A stretch of DNA of 64,000 bases from Draconibacterium mangrovi_A. GTDB taxonomy: Bacteria; Bacteroidota; Bacteroidia; Bacteroidales; Prolixibacteraceae. The translations under genes and the position numbers were made by a program. Shown here in pieces: positions 52,631-62,147 of this stretch. Each line of letters opens with the position of its first letter. Position 1 is the first letter of the stretch. The notes beneath the pieces are model-generated. The model made no database searches and had not been told where the DNA came from. It saw nothing but the letters and a program-made list of their open reading frames with translations. Location: positions 475,690 to 539,689 of the forward strand of contig NZ_JBBIXN010000004.1 in assembly GCF_037646455.1 (NCBI RefSeq), written 5' to 3'.

Positions 52631-54016
52631 CTATTCTTCCGTAAAGAATTTTTCTTTGTGTTTTTCTGCCAGCGCCATTAACTTTTGGGCTACTTCAGGA
52701 TGCTCACCGATAACGTTTGTCGTTTCGTAAGGATCGTTCACCATATCAAATAACGAAAGATCAATGTGTGCTTGTTTGTATTTCCCGGGTATTCCGTTTT
52801 TGCCTTTTATATCGGTCATGGTGCGGTAATTATGAGGCAAATGCAACTTCCATTTTCCATCGCCGCTAATCACTGCTTCAAAATTACTGTTATTGGTAAA
52901 AGCGTAGTATTCATGCGGATTTTCAGCATCCTCATTCCCGGAAATGATTTCCCAAACATTTTTTCCGTCGATTTCAGTTTCCGGAAGCGGAACACCAGCC
53001 AGTTCGCATAAAGTCGGTAGCAGATCGATGGTCATCATGGTACGTTCCGACTGTTGTCCGCCTTTCAGTTCTTTTGGGTATTTAATGATAGTGGCCGAGC
53101 GTGTTCCACCATCAAAAGTGGTTCCCTTAGCTTCGCGGAAAGGAGTTGTACCTGCGTGGTTCCCGTATGATATCCACGGACCGTTGTCCGAAGTAAATAT
53201 CACGATCGTGTTGTCTTCTAATCCGTTATCTTTTAAGGCCTGATTGATCTGTCCAACCGACCAGTCAACTTCCAAGGTCACATCACCATAAAGTCCAACT
53301 CCCGATTTGCCTTCGAATTCAGGGCTTACAAATAGTGGAACGTGTAACATGTTATGCGGAACATACAACAAAAATGGTTCATCTTTTTGTCGGTTGATAA
53401 AATCAACTGCGCGTTCGGTATACCATTTCGTCAGCATTTTTTGATCGGCTGAATCCACATCTTCAATAATGACTTCTCCGTTTTCCCAAAATTGCAAGGG
53501 GTACCGTCCCCAGTATTCAGGAGATTCGGGATGATACTTCCACATGTCATTGGAGTACATCAAACCACAACTTTCGTCAAATCCACGACTATGCGGCCGT
53601 GTATCCGGTTGATCGCCACAGTGCCATTTCCCAAAAACCGCAGTAGAATACCCCGCCTTTTGAAAGACTTCGCCCATGGTAGGGAAAGTAGTTTCCAGTC
53701 CGCGTTCTTTTGGACCGTGTGCTCCAAAAACTTTGGTCCGGCCAGGGTAACAGCCCGTCAATATTGCTGCCCGCGATGCAGAACAAACAGCCTGCGGCAC
53801 ATAAAAATTCTTAAACATGATTCCTTCATCGGCAAGTGTATTCACATTAGGTGTTTCTATTTTTTGTTGCCCAAATGGGGAGAAGTCGGAGTATCCTGAG
53901 TCATCCAGAAAAATGATCACAATGTTTGGTTTTTGTGGTGTCTCGGTTTTATTGCTGCATCCATTCAGGATAAAAACTGCCAGGAGAATAAGCATCAAAT
54001 GCTGATAAATCTTCAT
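52631..54016 (-). CDS. Sulfatase lipoprotein (CxAxR type)
   Basis: A 461-residue sulfatase with a lipobox (..FILNGC, Cys20), so it is likely anchored in a membrane. D38-D39 form part of the metal site (FLDDSGYSDFS). The signature is CSASR starting at Cys78, the alanine-containing variant recognised by anaerobic maturases. GKWHCG supplies active-site Lys and His. It lacks the long C-terminal domains of the other two sulfatases. Substrate unknown. It ends at a shared terminator. Confidence 0.93.
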   Translation of the reverse strand: MKIYQHLMLILLAVFILNGCSNKTETPQKPNIVIIFLDDSGYSDFSPFGQQKIETPNVNTLADEGIMFKNFYVPQAVCSASRAAILTGCYPGRTKVFGAHGPKERGLETTFPTMGEVFQKAGYSTAVFGKWHCGDQPDTRPHSRGFDESCGLMYSNDMWKYHPESPEYWGRYPLQFWENGEVIIEDVDSADQKMLTKWYTERAVDFINRQKDEPFLLYVPHNMLHVPLFVSPEFEGKSGVGLYGDVTLEVDWSVGQINQALKDNGLEDNTIVIFTSDNGPWISYGNHAGTTPFREAKGTTFDGGTRSATIIKYPKELKGGQQSERTMMTIDLLPTLCELAGVPLPETEIDGKNVWEIISGNEDAENPHEYYAFTNNSNFEAVISGDGKWKLHLPHNYRTMTDIKGKNGIPGKYKQAHIDLSLFDMVNDPYETTNVIGEHPEVAQKLMALAEKHKEKFFTEE

Positions 54017-54158
54017 AATAATTTATAAAAGGTATTTCGCACAAAGTTAATAAATCTGCAAGTATACAAATGGGAAAATGTTTTTTTCAGCTGAAACTTC
54101 TGAGTCATTTTTTGAAGATTGCATGTCTTGTTTTATTTTTAGTTAAAAATTAAGGCTG

Positions 54159-55763
54159 ATGAACTTAAATTGGTTGACCTTGATTGTGCTTTTGTTGGGA
54201 GGTCTGGCACTATTCCTTCATGGAATGAATGTGATGACCGACGGATTAAAAGCTGCGGCAGGTAGCCGTTTAAAAATGTTTTTAAAAGCCATGACCCGCA
54301 ACCGCTGGACGTCTTTGCTGGCAGGTACCGGAATCACGGCCGTAATTCAATCTTCTTCGGTAACTACTGTTTTAGCTGTTGGTTTTGTTTCCGCCGGATT
54401 ACTTTCGTTTCAAAGCACGCTGGGCGTAATTCTGGGAGCCAATCTCGGAACTACAATTACAGCCCAGATCATTGCCTTTAAAATTACCAGCGCCTCCTGG
54501 GTGATGATTGCTTTCGGGTATTTGTTTCGGGTGATATTTTCCAAAAAATCGTTTAGCGAGTTTGGTACTATAATTCTTGGACTCGGTATGGTTTTTCTGG
54601 GGATGACGGTGATGAGTGAAGCCACTGAGCCGCTAAAAACCTACGAACCTTTTATTCAACTTATGAAAGGGCTCGATAATTATTTACTGGCTATTCTTAT
54701 CGGAACGGTATTTACTGCCGCCGTTCAAAGTTCTTCGGCAACCACGGGTGTAGTAATCGTACTGGCTTCGCAGGGACTGGTGAGTGTTGAAGGCGGTATT
54801 GCTCTCATACTTGGAGCGAATATTGGAACCTGCATAACAGCAGTATTATCAGCAATAGGAAAACCACGTGAAGCCATGCGGGTGGCGATGGCTCACATTT
54901 TTTTTAATGTTGCCGGAGTAATGCTCTGGTTTGGATTTATCGATCAGCTGAAAGAAATTGTGCAAGTGATTTCGGAGGGAAATCAGGCCAGGCAAATTGC
55001 CAATGCACATACCATTTTCAATGCGGCCAATACTATAATTTTTATTTGGTTGGTTAATCCGGTTGCTAAACTGATATTATGGCTTAATCCTGAACGAAGA
55101 ACAGAACCGGAACTGCTTTTTCCGGAACTTCACAGTTATTTTCTCGAAGATAAATCAATGGCCCTTGATCTTGCCAACCAGGCAATCGTAAAACTGGGCA
55201 AACGAACAATGAAGATCATCGATCGTGGAATTCAAACTGCTACAAGAGGCACGGCTGCAGAATTAGCCGGTCTGAGGAAAAAGGATGAAGCGGTTGACAG
55301 AGGGCATGCCGAAATTCTGAGTTTCTTACAAAAAATACGTCGCATGACACTGAACCAGGATGAAGCAGAACGACTGGAGAACCAGGTTGAAGCCGTAAAT
55401 GTATTGGAGACAGCAGCAGATTTGATAACGACAGATCTGGTTGAAGCGGCAGAACATCGCATTGAAAAAGGATTTGTATCATCGGAAATTACCCTGAATA
55501 TGATAACCCGATTGTATCGTGTTGCTGCAGAAGCATTTGCGGAGGCACTGGATGAATACAAGGGAAAAGAAGTGCAGGAGAAAGGTGCATTGGATAAAGA
55601 AACATTTAAAAACCGCTTGCAGGAAGTGCGGACCTACCTGGCACAACGTTTATCGGAAGAGGATGATAAACGAATCAGTATTTACCGCTTTGAATCAGAA
55701 ATTCTGGAAGCTATTCGCCGATTGCATAGTCTTTCCAGAAGATTAGAAAGGAAAGCAGGATGA
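54159..55763 (+). CDS. Na/Pi cotransporter family protein (NptA/YjbB type) with PhoU-like domain
   Basis: A 534-residue phosphate transporter. The two inverted transport repeats carry QSSSVTT (about residue 64) and QSSSATT (about 189), the hallmark of the family; eight or so helices cover residues 8-310. The C-terminal about 200 residues are a PhoU-like helical bundle (KRTMKIIDRGIQTATRG.., LENQVEAVNVLETAADLITTDLVEAAEHRIEKG). The likely role is sodium-coupled phosphate movement, in E. coli YjbB mostly efflux. Confidence 0.93.
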   Translation: MNLNWLTLIVLLLGGLALFLHGMNVMTDGLKAAAGSRLKMFLKAMTRNRWTSLLAGTGITAVIQSSSVTTVLAVGFVSAGLLSFQSTLGVILGANLGTTITAQIIAFKITSASWVMIAFGYLFRVIFSKKSFSEFGTIILGLGMVFLGMTVMSEATEPLKTYEPFIQLMKGLDNYLLAILIGTVFTAAVQSSSATTGVVIVLASQGLVSVEGGIALILGANIGTCITAVLSAIGKPREAMRVAMAHIFFNVAGVMLWFGFIDQLKEIVQVISEGNQARQIANAHTIFNAANTIIFIWLVNPVAKLILWLNPERRTEPELLFPELHSYFLEDKSMALDLANQAIVKLGKRTMKIIDRGIQTATRGTAAELAGLRKKDEAVDRGHAEILSFLQKIRRMTLNQDEAERLENQVEAVNVLETAADLITTDLVEAAEHRIEKGFVSSEITLNMITRLYRVAAEAFAEALDEYKGKEVQEKGALDKETFKNRLQEVRTYLAQRLSEEDDKRISIYRFESEILEAIRRLHSLSRRLERKAG

Positions 55764-55814
55764 CTTCTGTAAATCCATAGCACCCCGCTTTCCTAAGTAG
55801 TTGATTTGTCAGCA

Positions 55815-58800
55815 CTACTTCTTTATGATCTTTCTAACAAAACTATTACTCTGAGAATTTATCACAACTATGAACATTCCAGCCGGCTGCCCGCTCAAAT
55901 CAATTAAGCTTAGCGGAGTCGAAATGGTATTCTCCATAATCTTTACGCCCACCGAATTATACACCGCATAAGAATCATTGTCGCCCATTACAGAAATTCT
56001 AAGGTGCACATTATCTGTGGTAGGATTAGGATATACTGTCAGGAATTCATCGGTATCATTTACAAAAGGAGATGCACTTGCCGACATTTTTTCGCCGGAT
56101 GAAGCAGAAGCTCCACCAAACGATATCGTATAATCCTCAACTTCACCTTCAAAACCATCGTCGCAGGCAGCAGGTGCTTTTCCTGTCTTCATGGTAATCC
56201 GCATGCGAACATCCCCGGTTGCATAACCCGGGATTGCGATGGTTGAAGATACATTTCCTTTGTTATTATTTTCAGCAAGAATGGTTTCATCCGAATCATC
56301 AAAATCACCATCGTTGTTAAAGTCGATCCAGATTCTCCAAAAATTACGTGAACCTGAGAGTGAGGGAACCAGATTTACATTATAAGAAGATCCCGGAATA
56401 AGACCAATGGTTTCAGCAGTGTAATTTGAATAAGCTTCTTGGGCACTGGTCCTGCTAAAGCTTCCTACTTCAACCTTGTTGATGTAATTATCGGCACTAT
56501 TAATATTGGTTGGGGTGCAATACGAAACGGCTCCCATTTCTTTTACGGTTATGATTTTTGATTTTGATTTTGTTGAAGGATCAAATCCATCTTTACCAAC
56601 TGTAAGACTAACATCATAAACCCCGGCTGTTGGATAAGTCACCGTTGGATTCTGGAGTGTACTTGATGTTTTCTCAGCTCCGGGGAACGACCAGCTATAC
56701 GTATCAGGTTCGTTTGATGAAAGATCGGAGAACTGAATGCTTTCTCCAACATAAATCGTATACACGTTTGCTGCAAAGTCGGCAACCGGAGGTTCGGGTT
56801 GTGGCGCATGAATATTAATGGTAAAGTCTTCTATTTCTCCCATATCAGAGTATCCACATGCTGTTGGATCTGATTTTCCCATGGCCACGCGCATTCGTGT
56901 AGTCAGTTCTAATCCATTGGCAAAGGAAAGCGAACCGCTAACCGCCGATTTTGATTTCGATGCAGTAAATACCTTTTCGCTATCGGCAAATTCCTTATCA
57001 CCGTTAAAATCGATCCAGATTGCCCAGTATTCAAATTTGCTCCTTGAACTGAATCCAGGAACGAGTTCCAGTGTATAGCTATTACCGTTCTCGAAATCAA
57101 AAGTAGTTGATGTAAAATCGGCATATCCTCCATTCGATTCCGAGGTTTTTACATTATCACCAATCGACACTTTTGAAATCCACTCTTCGCTGGCAAGAGG
57201 AGAGGGTATACAGTATGCCGGTTGATATTTTTCAACCTTAACGTAATTTTCAACAGTCTTTTTATCGTTACCGCCTTTATTGGTAACAGTCAGCGATACT
57301 TTGTAACTGTTAGGGTTTTGGTAAGTGACTTTCGGATTACGTGCCGTTGAAGTGGCCGGCGTTCCTCCTTCAAATTCCCAATACCAGGTATCCGGGCTGT
57401 TTGTTGAAAGGTCGTTAAAACTGATCTCTCCTCCTTCGGTAATCGCTGTATTGTCGGCAGAAAAATCGGCTATCGGGGCAGCCGGTACGGGATCAGTTAC
57501 TTCAATACACGATTTTATGGTAGTTGTATCTGAACCATCATCGTTGCTTACGATCAACGTCACATCATAACTGTCGGCACTATTAAAAGTAATTACCGGA
57601 TTCTGAGCTGTTGATGTATAAACTTCATTTCCTGCAAATGTCCATTCCCAACTATTTGGTGAATTTGATGATTGATCGGTAAAAGTAACCGTTTGTCCGG
57701 TTTCAATGGAATTTGAACTGTAGCTGAAATTAGCTACCGGAGGATATAATACAACCGCTTGTTGTTGTTGTGTTACGGTTATAAATCCGGTTTTTGTCAG
57801 CTGGTTAGTACCGTCAGCGTTGGTTGTTGTCAGGGTAACGTCGTATGTTCCGGCGGTGCTATAGGTAACACTCGGGTTCTGGACATTCAGATCGTTTGTT
57901 GTTCCACCCGGAAAATTCCATTGCCATTCATCTGGACTGTTGGTTGAAAGATCGGTAAACAGAACAGTACTTCCTTCTTCAACAGTTGTTTGATCGACGG
58001 AAAAATTGGCAACAGGCGGTGTTTTTTCAATTACATTAATATATGCGATTCTAGCTTTTGTATCAGAACCATCAGTATTTGAAGCTGTAAGTGATACTGT
58101 ATATGAACCTGGTGTATTATAAGTTATGATTGGATTTTTCACAGTTGACAGATCCGGAGTTCCACCATCAAAACTCCAGCTCCAGTTGGTTGGTGCATTT
58201 GTTGATAAATCAGTAAAAGAGACAGTTCCTCCTTCTTTTAACGTGGTTACATTGGCTACAAAATCAGCTGCGGGAGGCATGAGGATTCTGTTAACTGAAA
58301 TATAACTGCTTACGGTTTTAGTATCCGAACCTCCCGAGTTTGTAACGGTTAAACTTACTTCGTAATTTCCAGGTGTATCATATGTAACTGTGGGATTTTT
58401 AGCAGTTGAGGTTGCCGGATTTCCCCCTTCAAATGTCCATGCCCACGATGCAGGACTATTTGTAGATGCATCGACAAAGCTAACTTCGTCTCCTTCGTTA
58501 ATTTCAATTGCATCTGAGGTGAAATCTGCAATCGGACTGGCAACCGGACCTAATAGCATACAATAACCAAATTCATCTATTGGACCTAATGTAGGATCAG
58601 AATCATCGCCATCTGCCAGATCCGGACCTGGGCAATTTGCCGGTTTGTCTCCCAGTCCCCACCAGTAATAACCATCGCCGTCGTTATCTTCGAAAACTAC
58701 TTCATAATTATTAACAACACTGGTGACAGGGGTTTTAACCCCATGTGTCCAGCCAATATTCGAAATAGGAGTTTCTACATATACAAATCCGGCATCACCA

Positions 58801-60104
58801 AATCGAGGTCCCCAACTGTTTTTAAAGATCCAAACTGTTGTCCCAATAAGTGGATCTCCCGCCAGTACTTCTTTCCAATATCTCTGCAGACTTAAATCTC
58901 TGTAATAAATAATATCACCTTCTTTTACTACCATATAACCTACCAGGACCATGGCGTGGCTCCAATCATAAAGACCTCCACTTACAGGCCCCATCTCAAT
59001 AAGCATTCTTTTAAGGTCGTCCTCGGTTCTTGGGTATTCCGTAGAACCAAAAGGAGTTCTTCCGGCTATTTTGATTAACTCCTGAGGCGAAGAACCTTTA
59101 TCAGAACAGGCAAGATCCTCCTGGGCATAGGGGAATGTTGCTTCATCCACAATACCTGTGGTTGTCATATAATCAAGTGCAATTCTCGGATATCCACCGG
59201 AACATGAGCCGGCACCACTACACGATAATGCATCTTGTTCAGAAAGGTCTAAATTTAGTTGTTGGTTAAAGTAAAGGTTCGTCATAGCCTCAACAGCACC
59301 TGTTGAAGCAAAGGCCCAACACGAACCACAAGCACCTTGGTTGGTAACCGGAGAGATCCAGTTCTTACCGTGACGATCACGCCAGTCCCATTGATCAACA
59401 TAAGGACTACCGCTGGTAGCCGATTTTAGATTAATATCAGTTGTTGTTTCAGTAGAAATAACCCCACCTGCATAAAATTCAAATCCGGCAGGAAAGGTAC
59501 TTTGCCCATAAAGCTTTTTACGCTCAGCATATGACAATTCTGAAACACTTGTTGGTGCTGCCACCCATTTTTGACCTTTAGCTTTAAGATTTTGATTCAA
59601 ACGGGTAACCTTATCTGTACTTTGTTCCTGCCGTGTTTCTTTCTGAACTTTTTTAATGTTCCGAATATCTGAACGACTTGCATAAATAAGTTTGTGCAAA
59701 TTTACTTTTGAATCAATTACTTCTACCTGAAGCGCATAGGGTTTTATGCCATCCAGCAAAGCTGTTTCTTCACAACTTTCCTCGATAGTCATTTTGTTTG
59801 AACCTGCTAACAGAGGATAAGCCTCATAAATCAGGTGTTCATTAAAATTCTCGTCGATCAATACAAAACGTACCTGGCTTTTATCTTGAAGAAATTCAAT
59901 TTCTGCATCAACTGCCAGACCGTAAATTTTGTTGAAACGATCCTTAAAGGGAGATATCTCTTTCGAATCCTCGAACGTTTTTTCTATTTCGATGTCTCGT
60001 TTGTCTTCTCCCAGTAACTTAAATTTGGAGTTTTGGTTTTGTGCAAGTGCTGACAAATTTACAAATGCAAAAAACACAAACAACATTAACTCTGGTTTTC
60101 TCAT
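55815..60104 (-). CDS. Giant secreted C1A (papain-type) peptidase with PKD, GEVED and T9SS sorting domains
   Basis: A 1429-residue secreted protease. A signal peptide ends at about residue 21. The N-terminal about 230 residues look like a prodomain. The papain domain (about 235-460) has the oxyanion Gln256, Cys262 in CGSCWAF, His383 in WSHAMVLVGY and Asn429 in FKNSWG. Five PKD domains follow (about 521-950), then a GEVED domain (CIPSPLASEEW.., with WIDFNGD), a sixth PKD, a second GEVED (WIDFNNDGDF) and a T9SS type A sorting domain (VYPNPTTDN..VRKIIKK). It is probably anchored on the cell surface and may digest extracellular protein or process surface adhesins. The PKD repeats are similar at the DNA level, which invites unequal recombination. 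Confidence 0.95.
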   Translation of the reverse strand: MRKPELMLFVFFAFVNLSALAQNQNSKFKLLGEDKRDIEIEKTFEDSKEISPFKDRFNKIYGLAVDAEIEFLQDKSQVRFVLIDENFNEHLIYEAYPLLAGSNKMTIEESCEETALLDGIKPYALQVEVIDSKVNLHKLIYASRSDIRNIKKVQKETRQEQSTDKVTRLNQNLKAKGQKWVAAPTSVSELSYAERKKLYGQSTFPAGFEFYAGGVISTETTTDINLKSATSGSPYVDQWDWRDRHGKNWISPVTNQGACGSCWAFASTGAVEAMTNLYFNQQLNLDLSEQDALSCSGAGSCSGGYPRIALDYMTTTGIVDEATFPYAQEDLACSDKGSSPQELIKIAGRTPFGSTEYPRTEDDLKRMLIEMGPVSGGLYDWSHAMVLVGYMVVKEGDIIYYRDLSLQRYWKEVLAGDPLIGTTVWIFKNSWGPRFGDAGFVYVETPISNIGWTHGVKTPVTSVVNNYEVVFEDNDGDGYYWWGLGDKPANCPGPDLADGDDSDPTLGPIDEFGYCMLLGPVASPIADFTSDAIEINEGDEVSFVDASTNSPASWAWTFEGGNPATSTAKNPTVTYDTPGNYEVSLTVTNSGGSDTKTVSSYISVNRILMPPAADFVANVTTLKEGGTVSFTDLSTNAPTNWSWSFDGGTPDLSTVKNPIITYNTPGSYTVSLTASNTDGSDTKARIAYINVIEKTPPVANFSVDQTTVEEGSTVLFTDLSTNSPDEWQWNFPGGTTNDLNVQNPSVTYSTAGTYDVTLTTTNADGTNQLTKTGFITVTQQQQAVVLYPPVANFSYSSNSIETGQTVTFTDQSSNSPNSWEWTFAGNEVYTSTAQNPVITFNSADSYDVTLIVSNDDGSDTTTIKSCIEVTDPVPAAPIADFSADNTAITEGGEISFNDLSTNSPDTWYWEFEGGTPATSTARNPKVTYQNPNSYKVSLTVTNKGGNDKKTVENYVKVEKYQPAYCIPSPLASEEWISKVSIGDNVKTSESNGGYADFTSTTFDFENGNSYTLELVPGFSSRSKFEYWAIWIDFNGDKEFADSEKVFTASKSKSAVSGSLSFANGLELTTRMRVAMGKSDPTACGYSDMGEIEDFTINIHAPQPEPPVADFAANVYTIYVGESIQFSDLSSNEPDTYSWSFPGAEKTSSTLQNPTVTYPTAGVYDVSLTVGKDGFDPSTKSKSKIITVKEMGAVSYCTPTNINSADNYINKVEVGSFSRTSAQEAYSNYTAETIGLIPGSSYNVNLVPSLSGSRNFWRIWIDFNNDGDFDDSDETILAENNNKGNVSSTIAIPGYATGDVRMRITMKTGKAPAACDDGFEGEVEDYTISFGGASASSGEKMSASASPFVNDTDEFLTVYPNPTTDNVHLRISVMGDNDSYAVYNSVGVKIMENTISTPLSLIDLSGQPAGMFIVVINSQSNSFVRKIIKK

Positions 60105-61200
60105 TGTAATAGTGTTTATGATTTAATGGTATTTTAAAATCCACTTTATTTTAAAAGTGTTACATCTGGATTGATCGCTTCTCAAAGAAAACAGTCAATC
60201 ACAAGGTTCAACTCATGGGTTTCAGTTTGAAAAAAATGGATTAATAATACTTCTACAACTTAATTGAGTTATTCAAATCCAACAGATAATGCAGGTCATT
60301 CATGTAAAATGAGATCATTGGGTAGGGCTGAAGCGACAGGTAATGGCATTTTTGCTGCAAGCGAAAATGCGGGTTTGTTTGTATGTCAATTCAGATTCCT
60401 TATTGGAATCACTCGAAATGCAACTATATTATTTTCAACTTAATTGGTTACTTACCCCTTACCCTCATTAGTTATTACCTAACAATATTTCAGATCCATT
60501 TAATTAATGTAATCTTAAGGAAAGATACAGGAATACCTAATGTGAGGAATAAAGGTCAGTCACACATGTTGGTGATATCCAAAAAAATCCCATCAATCAA
60601 AATCCTAAGACTTTAATTACTGCTATACACAAAATTTTATATTGTGCTTATGTGATGGATTGTTTTAGCGTCATTCAAAGAACGGTTTTACATTTATGGG
60701 TTTGATGGCAAATATTGAAACTAATTGGCTAATTTCCAATTTAAAAAATAAACAGGATACTTTAATTTTAATTGATTTAGATGTTCATAAGTCATAAAAT
60801 GCCTGTCGCAGCAAGGGTTTTAGGAAAAAAACAATCACTTTCCCGGCAATAAATAATTATAACATATTTATAATTGTTCTTAATTTGTTGATTAACAGTT
60901 ACTTGTTTATGTAAAGCAAAAATGATTGTTTCTTAAATCAAAATATGAATATTGTTTACTATAAAAGTAATCGCTGAATAAATACAATTTAGTATTTTAT
61001 CTCCGGGAAATTACGAGAAAAATATCCGGATTTTTACGGATTATGATTTTACGCAGAAATGTTGTATATTGTCTAAGTAATTCTACAAATACCCTTAACT
61101 CTTTTTAATCAGGACACTGTTTAGATGATTGAGCAGATGGAGCAAACTTAATATTTAGGTTTGCAAGATTTAAATGTTTAATGATAAAGAATAAGGTTGT
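60105..61200. other. Long intergenic region between divergent peptidase and LuxR genes
   Basis: About 1.1 kb, AT-rich, with no ORF I can support (the best opening, 60383-60616, has no recognisable composition, promoter or RBS). Near the right end are a short inverted repeat ATCCG (61024-61028) / CGGAT (61037-61041) and a -7 element at 61156-61163. The length and low complexity suggest regulatory sequence or decayed genes. Confidence 0.5.
61156..61163 (+). promoter_or_regulatory. -7 promoter element of the LuxR-type regulator gene
   Basis: TAGGTTTG matches TAnnTTTG, 37 bases before the ATG at 61201. A TTG at 61129-61131 is 24 bases upstream, somewhat too far for an ideal -33. Confidence 0.4.
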
Positions 61201-61845
61201 ATGTGTAAAATTGCGATCCTGGAGAATTATTCTCTCTTTTGCTCGGGTATTCGTCCGGTATTTAATGAAATTTCGGATTTTGAAGTTGCAGCAGAAGCCA
61301 AACATGTACGGGATTTCACCCCCTTGCTTAAAGAATGTAAACCCGATGTGATCATTATCGATGTATTGCATTGCGATAATGATGGAATTCTTGCGATAAA
61401 AAAAATTCGGGCCAAAAAATCAAAAACGCCTATTTTACTGGTGGTTAGTAAGGATTACTCAGAACATTTTGAGAATTATATTGCCATGGGAGTAAATGGT
61501 ATGGTTTTCAACTCTTCCGGTGCGGAGGAATTGATTCTGGCAGTAAAAACGCTCATGGATGGCGGAGATTATTTCCCACCCAGAGTATGGATTTTATTAA
61601 AAGAGATGTTACGTTCGAAACGTAAGGACATCGTTCCTGATAAAGAAACAACGACCATGCTCACCAACCGCGAAGTAGATGTTTTAAGGCTATTTTGCAA
61701 AGGTTACACCTATAAGGAGATTGCTTACGATTTGAACATCAGCCCGCGAACTGTTGAGACACACAAGAAAAACATTTCTACAAAAATTAACGTACGGTCA
61801 ACGGCCGAAATGGTAGAATTTGCCATACAGAATAATCTCAATTAA
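61201..61845 (+). CDS. Orphan NarL/LuxR-type response regulator with degenerate receiver
   Basis: A 214-residue regulator. The receiver (residues 4-120) keeps a possible phospho-acceptor D54 (IIIDVLH) and S83. The acidic pair is E8-N9, and the conserved Lys is replaced (MVFNSSGAEE, N104), so normal phosphorylation is doubtful. The C-terminal GerE/LuxR helix-turn-helix (about 150-210) is intact: LTNREVDVLRLFCKGYTYKEIAYDL and SPRTVETHKKNI. No kinase gene is adjacent. It precedes the giant adhesin gene and may control it or the divergent T9SS peptidase. Confidence 0.9.
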   Translation: MCKIAILENYSLFCSGIRPVFNEISDFEVAAEAKHVRDFTPLLKECKPDVIIIDVLHCDNDGILAIKKIRAKKSKTPILLVVSKDYSEHFENYIAMGVNGMVFNSSGAEELILAVKTLMDGGDYFPPRVWILLKEMLRSKRKDIVPDKETTTMLTNREVDVLRLFCKGYTYKEIAYDLNISPRTVETHKKNISTKINVRSTAEMVEFAIQNNLN

Positions 61846-61973
61846 TCCTTACTGATTTCCTATCATTCTTACGCACAAATTCTATTTCAATTTCCGTTAA
61901 ATTCCTGATTGACTCCTAGCATTTATTGCCGTAACTTGCTTTTAAAATAAGGGTAGAAATACAACCTTACCCC

Positions 61974-62089
61974 AGGTTTATTTCGAAAAAACCAACAAAG
62001 TATTTAAGGACGCAGGAAAGTAAAAATCTTTCCGTTTTGAGGATCGGCAGATAATTATTGTAGGAAATCTTTTTTTTTAAGGTAAACCT
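61974..62089 (+). ncRNA. Structured 5' leader of the adhesin gene, candidate cis-regulatory RNA
   Basis: In the 300-base gap before the adhesin, AGGTTTA (61974-61980) can pair with TAAACCT (62083-62089) to close a domain. Inside are GGAAAG (62015-62020) with CTTTCC (62028-62033) around a 7-base loop, the unpaired-looking GGACGCA before it, and a T-run (62069-62078). The GGACGCA string recalls part of the class I c-di-GMP riboswitch core, but the other core elements are not found, so that identity is not claimed. Confidence 0.35.
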
Positions 62090-62147
62090 AATTGATTATC
62101 ATGATGGTAATCTTCAAAACCATTTTTTATCCTAAAATGTATTTATT

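Noticed and set aside
55750..55820. Terminator between the Na/Pi transporter and the giant protease
   Set aside because: Short complementary arms exist (GGAAAGC/GCTTTCC and AAGTAGT/ACTACTT) but loops are long and there is no T-run; too weak to call.
60383..60616. 77-codon ORF in the long intergenic region
   Set aside because: No promoter, no recognisable family and random-looking composition; kept as non-coding.
61974..62089. Class I c-di-GMP riboswitch call for the adhesin leader
   Set aside because: Only the GGACGCA string resembles the core; the second conserved hairpin and the other core bases are missing, so it is reported only as a candidate structured leader.
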